Below, in pieces: positions 60,054-64,000 of a stretch of 64,000 bases of DNA; within the stretch, counting starts at the first letter, position 1, and each line of letters begins with the position of its first letter. Location: positions 1-64,000 of the forward strand of contig CAYVKE010000003.1 in NCBI GenBank assembly GCA_964451935.1, in the 5' to 3' direction. The stretch comes from CALFXN01 sp964451935 (GTDB lineage Bacteria > Synergistota > Synergistia > Synergistales > Aminobacteriaceae). Under the pieces are notes generated by a model that saw nothing but the letters and a program-made list of their open reading frames with translations, did no database searches and had not been told where the DNA came from. A program made the position numbers and the translations under genes.

Positions 60054-60081
60054 TTGTCATTTACCGGATTCGTCGTAAAAT
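60054..60081 (+). promoter_or_regulatory. Promoter of chemoreceptor 2
   Basis: TTGTCA (60054-60059), 16 bp, TAAAAT (60076-60081). Confidence 0.6.
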
Positions 60082-60153
60082 GAAGTAAATGGGGCGGCCT
60101 GTGGCCGGAGCCCGAACTCATATCGTATTATCATGAAAGAACGGTGATAACGG

Positions 60154-62277
60154 ATGAACAGATTGGGAACGAGAATTCTCGCCATAGTGGTCGCATTGCT
60201 GCTCGCATCGTCGGGAATCGTCGCGTTTTACGCGCTCCGCGTGAGCACCGAACAGATGACCGTCGGGGCCGCCAATTACGAGAGGGCCCTCGCGAAGGCC
60301 ACGGCGGAGCAGCTCAACGACACGTTCGACCGCTTCAGCGGCATCCTCGTCGCCATGAACGCGCTCGTGCGCACGCGGATCAGCGTCACCGAAACGAATA
60401 TCGGCGTCCTCGACGTCCTCGTGGGCCAATTCGCGGCCGGAAACGGAAAGTTCATCTCGGATCTCGGCGTCCAAGCCCCGGAGATCACGGACATCTTCGT
60501 CTACTTCAACCCGGAACTCACGAAAAAGGACCAGCCGACGCTCGTCAACTTCGCCCGGGACAAGGACAAGGGCATCTTCATGTTTTCGGACAAGTCCGCC
60601 TTCTCGTCGAAGGAGCTTCTCGACCGGAAGAACGCGGCGACCAACTGGTTCTGGGCGTGCCTGGACACGAAGCAGGACTTCTGGGGCGACCCCTATGTCC
60701 GCAACGGAAACGAACTCGTGAACTACTCCATGCCGGTGACCAACAAAGACGGCGCCGTCATGGCCGTCATCGGAATGACGTTCGACTACGCGTTCGTCCG
60801 CAAGGCCGTGGGCGACGTCAAGATCTACAAGACCGGCTACGCGCTCATGCTCAACCGCGACATGCGCTTTCTCGCGCATCCGACGCAGAAGTACGACGGC
60901 CCGACGTTCCGCGAGGTCCAGGGGGGAACGTTCAAGACGCTTTCGGAAACGATGCTCAAGGAGAAGCGCGGACGGTACGACTACGTCTGGGAGGGTCAGG
61001 AGAAGACGATGACCTTCGAGACGCTCAAGAACGGCTACATCGTGAGCATGGCGTCGTCGACGGCCGAATCGCTCGACGGCGTGACGCAAATCCGGAACGC
61101 GGTGCTCGTCGGGTCGGCGGTCATCCTCGCGATAGCGATCGTGATCATGTTCTTCTTCGCGCGAACCCTCGTCAGACCGCTCGAAAGCGCCGTGAAGCAG
61201 GCCAAGAAGATCGCCGAAACGGGCGACCTGTCGGAAGAGGTCCGCGTCGACACGTCGATCGTCGAAATCCGGCAGGTGGCCGAGGCGGTCAACGAGATGA
61301 TCCGCAGCGTCGACGGGACGGTGCGTTCGATCCTGGACGTTGCGCGCCGGACGCTCACGCGGGCGCAGGATCTGTCCGCGGCGGCCGAGGAATCGGAAGC
61401 GTCGGCGAAGGAAGTCCTCGAGATGGCGAACCGCGCGCTGCGGAACGCGCAGGACTCCGCGGCGGCCGTCGAACAGACGAACGCCGGAGCCGAGGAAGTA
61501 TCGGCGGGAGCGCAGTCCGGAGCGAAGGCGGCCGCGGCCGCGAGCGAACGGACGGCCGAGATCGCGAAGGCGACGGAAAAGGGCGGCGACGCGGTGGACC
61601 AGATGGCGGGCCTGATCACGCAGGTCAGCGCATCGGGCGACCAGGTGGGAGCGGCGATCGCGGAACTGTCGAACACGGTGTCGGGAATCAGCGGATTCGT
61701 CGCGACCATCACGCAGATCGCGGACCAGACGAACCTCCTCGCGCTGAACGCGGCGATCGAGGCGGCGAGGGCGGGAGAGGCGGGACGGGGCTTCGCGGTC
61801 GTCGCGGAAGAGGTCCGGAAGCTGGCGGAAGACTCGAACCGGGCGGCGTCGGAAGTCGGGAAGCTGATCGGGGACATATCGGGCCGAACGGACGCGGCGA
61901 CGCGGGACCAGAAGGGCTCCGCGGAAAAGGTGAAACAGCTCGTGGACCGGGCGCGGGAGACGAAGTCGGCGATCGACGACGTCGTGGCGAAGGTCTCGGT
62001 GATCACGGAAAACGTCCAGTCGATCGCGGCGACGATGCAGGAGCAGTCGGCGTCGAGCCAGGAGATGACTGCGGGGATGGACCATGTGGCGAAGTCGGGG
62101 CAGGAGATCGCGGAACAGATGGAGGCGATCAACGCGTCGATGAAGGAACAGAGTCACGCGACCGAATCGATCGCCGAATCGGCGCAGGAGATGGTCGCGC
62201 TCGGCGAGGAGCTGCAGAAGGCCGTCGCACGCTTCACCCTCGCCGAACAACGCTCCGCCGGGCTCGTCGCGCGTTGA
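60154..62277 (+). CDS. Methyl-accepting chemotaxis protein (2)
   Basis: This is a paralogue of the receptor at 57314, with the same length (707 residues) and domains: Cache sensor, membrane segment VLVGSAVILAIAIVIMFFF, HAMP and signalling hairpin. The sensor differs in stretches such as ALVRTRISVTETNIGVLDVL against VLQTRLNVTAENADALEFTM. The last 250 residues are almost identical, as is much of the underlying DNA. The two probably sense different ligands and feed one pathway. Confidence 0.94.
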   Translation: MNRLGTRILAIVVALLLASSGIVAFYALRVSTEQMTVGAANYERALAKATAEQLNDTFDRFSGILVAMNALVRTRISVTETNIGVLDVLVGQFAAGNGKFISDLGVQAPEITDIFVYFNPELTKKDQPTLVNFARDKDKGIFMFSDKSAFSSKELLDRKNAATNWFWACLDTKQDFWGDPYVRNGNELVNYSMPVTNKDGAVMAVIGMTFDYAFVRKAVGDVKIYKTGYALMLNRDMRFLAHPTQKYDGPTFREVQGGTFKTLSETMLKEKRGRYDYVWEGQEKTMTFETLKNGYIVSMASSTAESLDGVTQIRNAVLVGSAVILAIAIVIMFFFARTLVRPLESAVKQAKKIAETGDLSEEVRVDTSIVEIRQVAEAVNEMIRSVDGTVRSILDVARRTLTRAQDLSAAAEESEASAKEVLEMANRALRNAQDSAAAVEQTNAGAEEVSAGAQSGAKAAAAASERTAEIAKATEKGGDAVDQMAGLITQVSASGDQVGAAIAELSNTVSGISGFVATITQIADQTNLLALNAAIEAARAGEAGRGFAVVAEEVRKLAEDSNRAASEVGKLIGDISGRTDAATRDQKGSAEKVKQLVDRARETKSAIDDVVAKVSVITENVQSIAATMQEQSASSQEMTAGMDHVAKSGQEIAEQMEAINASMKEQSHATESIAESAQEMVALGEELQKAVARFTLAEQRSAGLVAR

Positions 62278-62368
62278 GGATCGGGGGAACGCATTTTTTC
62301 CGTTCGTTTTTCCTTTTTCAAGGAACGACCGATACGCATAGCGGGATTTTCTGCGCGGAGGTGTCGTA

Positions 62369-63040
62369 ATGGAGTGCGTGCTCATTGAACGGGATCCGAT
62401 GGTTTCGTCGCTGGTGCGCCAGTTTTCGGCGTCGGTGACGGGGATGGTTGTCGCCGCGGAATACAGGGAATTGCCCGAGATTTGCGATCCGGTGCTCGAA
62501 AACGCAGAGGTGATCCTGCTCGAACATCCGGCGACCGAGGATGTAGTGGAGCTTCTCCGGCGCGCGCATGCGATCGCTCCGCAGTCGTGCATCATTCTGT
62601 TGTCCGAGAGCAGGAGGTCGGACATCGCGATTCGGGCCGTCGAAAACGGCGCCTTCGATTACCTGTTGCGTCCGTTTTCGTTCGATCGGCTTCGGGATGC
62701 GCTGGAGAACGTCGTCGCCTATCGCCGCTTCGCAGCGACCGTTCCCCAGGAAATGACGCAGGGCGCCATCGACGACCTGCGCGGAATTCGTGCGGCGAGC
62801 GCCCCATCCTCCACGCTGCCGATGAACATCGTTCGCCAGACGATGGATCTCATTCTCGACGCCCTGGAAAAGGGCGGCGAATCGATGACGGCCGAAGAGG
62901 TCGCCGCGACGGCCGGCCTGTCGCGCCCGACGGCGTGGCGATACCTGGAACACCTGTGCCGCTCCGGGCAGGTGATGAGTTCGCACGGCTACCGGCCGAA
63001 GGGCAGGCCCGTGCGCCGCTACAGCCTGCTGCACCGCTGA
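62369..63040 (+). CDS. CitB/DcuR-type response-regulator-like protein with degenerate receiver
   Basis: The 223-residue protein has a receiver fold (VLIERDPMVSSLVRQF; GAFDYLLRPFSFDRLRDAL) and a C-terminal helix-turn-helix (MTAEEVAATAGLSRPTAWRYLEHL) like DcuR/CitB regulators. At the phospho-acceptor site it reads VILLEHP, with Glu52 in place of Asp, and the conserved Lys is Arg (LLRPF). It may therefore work without phosphorylation. No histidine kinase is adjacent. Confidence 0.82.
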   Translation: MECVLIERDPMVSSLVRQFSASVTGMVVAAEYRELPEICDPVLENAEVILLEHPATEDVVELLRRAHAIAPQSCIILLSESRRSDIAIRAVENGAFDYLLRPFSFDRLRDALENVVAYRRFAATVPQEMTQGAIDDLRGIRAASAPSSTLPMNIVRQTMDLILDALEKGGESMTAEEVAATAGLSRPTAWRYLEHLCRSGQVMSSHGYRPKGRPVRRYSLLHR

Positions 63041-63067
63041 CGGGCGACAAATCCGCCCGAACGCTTT

Positions 63068-63106
63068 CGCTGTCCGGCGCCTCGAAGGGCCGGACAGCGT
63101 CTTTTT
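63068..63106 (+). terminator. Terminator after the response-regulator-like gene
   Basis: CGCTGTCCGGC pairs with GCCGGACAGCG, followed by TCTTTTT. Confidence 0.87.
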
Positions 63107-63120
63107 GGAGATGACAGCAC

Positions 63121-64000
63121 ATGCCGCGATCCTTCGATCACGAACACATCCGCTTCTGGACGCACGCCCGGCGCCGCCGCCAGTCGCAGCTCGTTCTCGC
63201 GCTGATTGTCGGCCTCGCCGCCGGAGCGGTCGCCGTGCTGTTCGAGCACGGCCTCGAGTACGCCGAAAACCTGCGCTTCTCGCTGCTCGGTGCGCTCGCC
63301 CGAAATCCCCTCCGGTGGTTCATCGTCCCGCTGCTCTGCGGGATCGCGGGCGCAACCGCCCGGATGATCACGGGCGCGTGGGCGCCCGAAGCCTCCGGGA
63401 GCGGCATCCCGCACGTCAAGGGCGTGCTTCTCGGGCTCAGATCGCTGAAAAAACGCATCATCCCGGTCAAGTTCATCGGAGGCATGCTCGCGATCGGGGC
63501 GGGATTCTCGCTCGGACGCGAGGGACCGACCGTTCAGATGGGGGCCGTCACAGGGCTGGCCGTCTCGCAGCTTCTGAAGACGCCACGCCGGTACCGGCCG
63601 CAGCTCGTCGCGGCCGGCACCGGCGCGGGGCTTGCGGCCGCGTTCAACGCGCCGCTCGCGGGGTTCGTCTTCGTCCTGGAGGAGTTGCAGCGCGAGATGT
63701 CGCCCTATACCTACGGAACGGCGCTCGCGGCGACGGTCGTCGCGGACGTGGTCACGCGAAGTTTCATGGGACAGCTTCCGTCCTTCCGGATTACGGGAAT
63801 CTCGATCCCGCCGCTCGGGCACCTGTCGCTCTTCCTGCTGCTCGGCCTGCTCTGCGGCGTGCTCGGGACGCTGTTCAACAGGGCGCTCCCAGCGGCGATG
63901 ACCACGATGCAGCGAATCCCCGGCCCCATGTGGGTCAAGGCGGGGTTCGTCGGCGTCGCGGTCGGCGTCATGGCGCTCGTCTTTCCCTGCGCGACCGGCG
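63121..64000 (+). CDS. ClC family chloride channel/transporter (cut by window end)
   Basis: The visible 293 residues have the ClC filter motifs GSGIPHVKG, FSLGREGPTVQMGA and AAFNAPLAGFVFVLEEL, with several membrane segments. The external Glu of GREGP is present, as in proton-coupled exchangers. GGAGATGACAGCAC precedes the ATG. The C-terminal part lies beyond the window. Confidence 0.93.
   Translation, partial: MPRSFDHEHIRFWTHARRRRQSQLVLALIVGLAAGAVAVLFEHGLEYAENLRFSLLGALARNPLRWFIVPLLCGIAGATARMITGAWAPEASGSGIPHVKGVLLGLRSLKKRIIPVKFIGGMLAIGAGFSLGREGPTVQMGAVTGLAVSQLLKTPRRYRPQLVAAGTGAGLAAAFNAPLAGFVFVLEELQREMSPYTYGTALAATVVADVVTRSFMGQLPSFRITGISIPPLGHLSLFLLLGLLCGVLGTLFNRALPAAMTTMQRIPGPMWVKAGFVGVAVGVMALVFPCATG

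Noticed and set aside
60118..62625. Long antisense and alternate-frame readings in both chemoreceptor genes
   Set aside because: The paralogous genes produce matching shadow frames; base composition explains them.

Overview
The window looks like a chromosomal segment of a GC-rich anaerobe with strong Shine-Dalgarno sites and frequent GTG starts. The mix of genes (TctABC uptake, DUF1659/DUF2922/YvrJ module, O-acetylhomoserine sulfhydrylase, in-frame UGA codons with SECIS-like hairpins, arsenosugar-type radical SAM genes) best fits the Synergistota. That placement is an inference from gene content. Two runs of N (9478-9521 and 23503-23512) mark scaffold gaps.

Layout. (1) 1-8890: one terminal type I-E CRISPR repeat and a complete leftward cas locus (cas3, cse1, cse2, cas7, cas5, cas6e, cas1, cas2), with a WYL-domain regulator just upstream (8986-10013). 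(2) 10238-12434: a MATE exporter and a class D beta-lactamase. (3) 12619-20070, leftward: an arsenosugar-type set (two-domain glycosyltransferase, ArsS radical SAM protein, AhpD-like protein), a C_GCAxxG_C_C protein, a MacB-like ABC transporter, DUF4418, YdjY and TVP38 proteins. A palindrome-bearing promoter and a leader of about 390 nt precede it. (4) 20529-25860: a MOSC protein, then sulfur assimilation: cysE behind a Cys-codon leader peptide and terminator, and an Rrf2 regulator-cysK-larE-OAH sulfhydrylase operon. (5) 25997-32796: a relic of an alanine symporter, tctCBA, and metQNI. The metQNI genes sit behind a SAM-I riboswitch, a Met/Cys leader peptide and two terminators. (6) 32921-35686: a leftward sugar-type ABC transporter. 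(7) 36111-50817: a large arsenic island with XdhC, three ArsR repressors, an Acr3 exporter, rhodanese and TVP38 proteins, two ArsM methyltransferases, CcdA/ArsG-like and ArsP-like permeases, thioredoxin-like and Cys-rich proteins. Two of its genes carry an in-frame UGA that reads best as selenocysteine. (8) 50951-53002: a secreted desulfoferrodoxin-like protein and a compact DUF1659-DUF2922-YvrJ-M15 peptidase-sigma factor module. (9) 53139-64000: signalling genes (HD-GYP phosphodiesterase, GAF protein, two paralogous chemoreceptors, PilZ protein, response-regulator-like protein) and a ClC channel cut by the window end.

The parts connect through sulfur and thiol chemistry. Cysteine and methionine synthesis and uptake are controlled by codon-counting leader peptides plus a riboswitch. 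The arsenic island uses thiol and probably selenol groups for binding, methylating and exporting arsenicals. Inverted repeats built on ATATG/CATAT or TATGCG/CGCATA half-sites recur upstream of its transcription units and suggest a common ArsR regulon. The least described elements are the tandem riboswitch/leader-peptide control of metQNI, the Cys leader of cysE, the Sec-containing ArsM-acetyltransferase fusion, and a membrane-anchored CGGU protein of unknown family.
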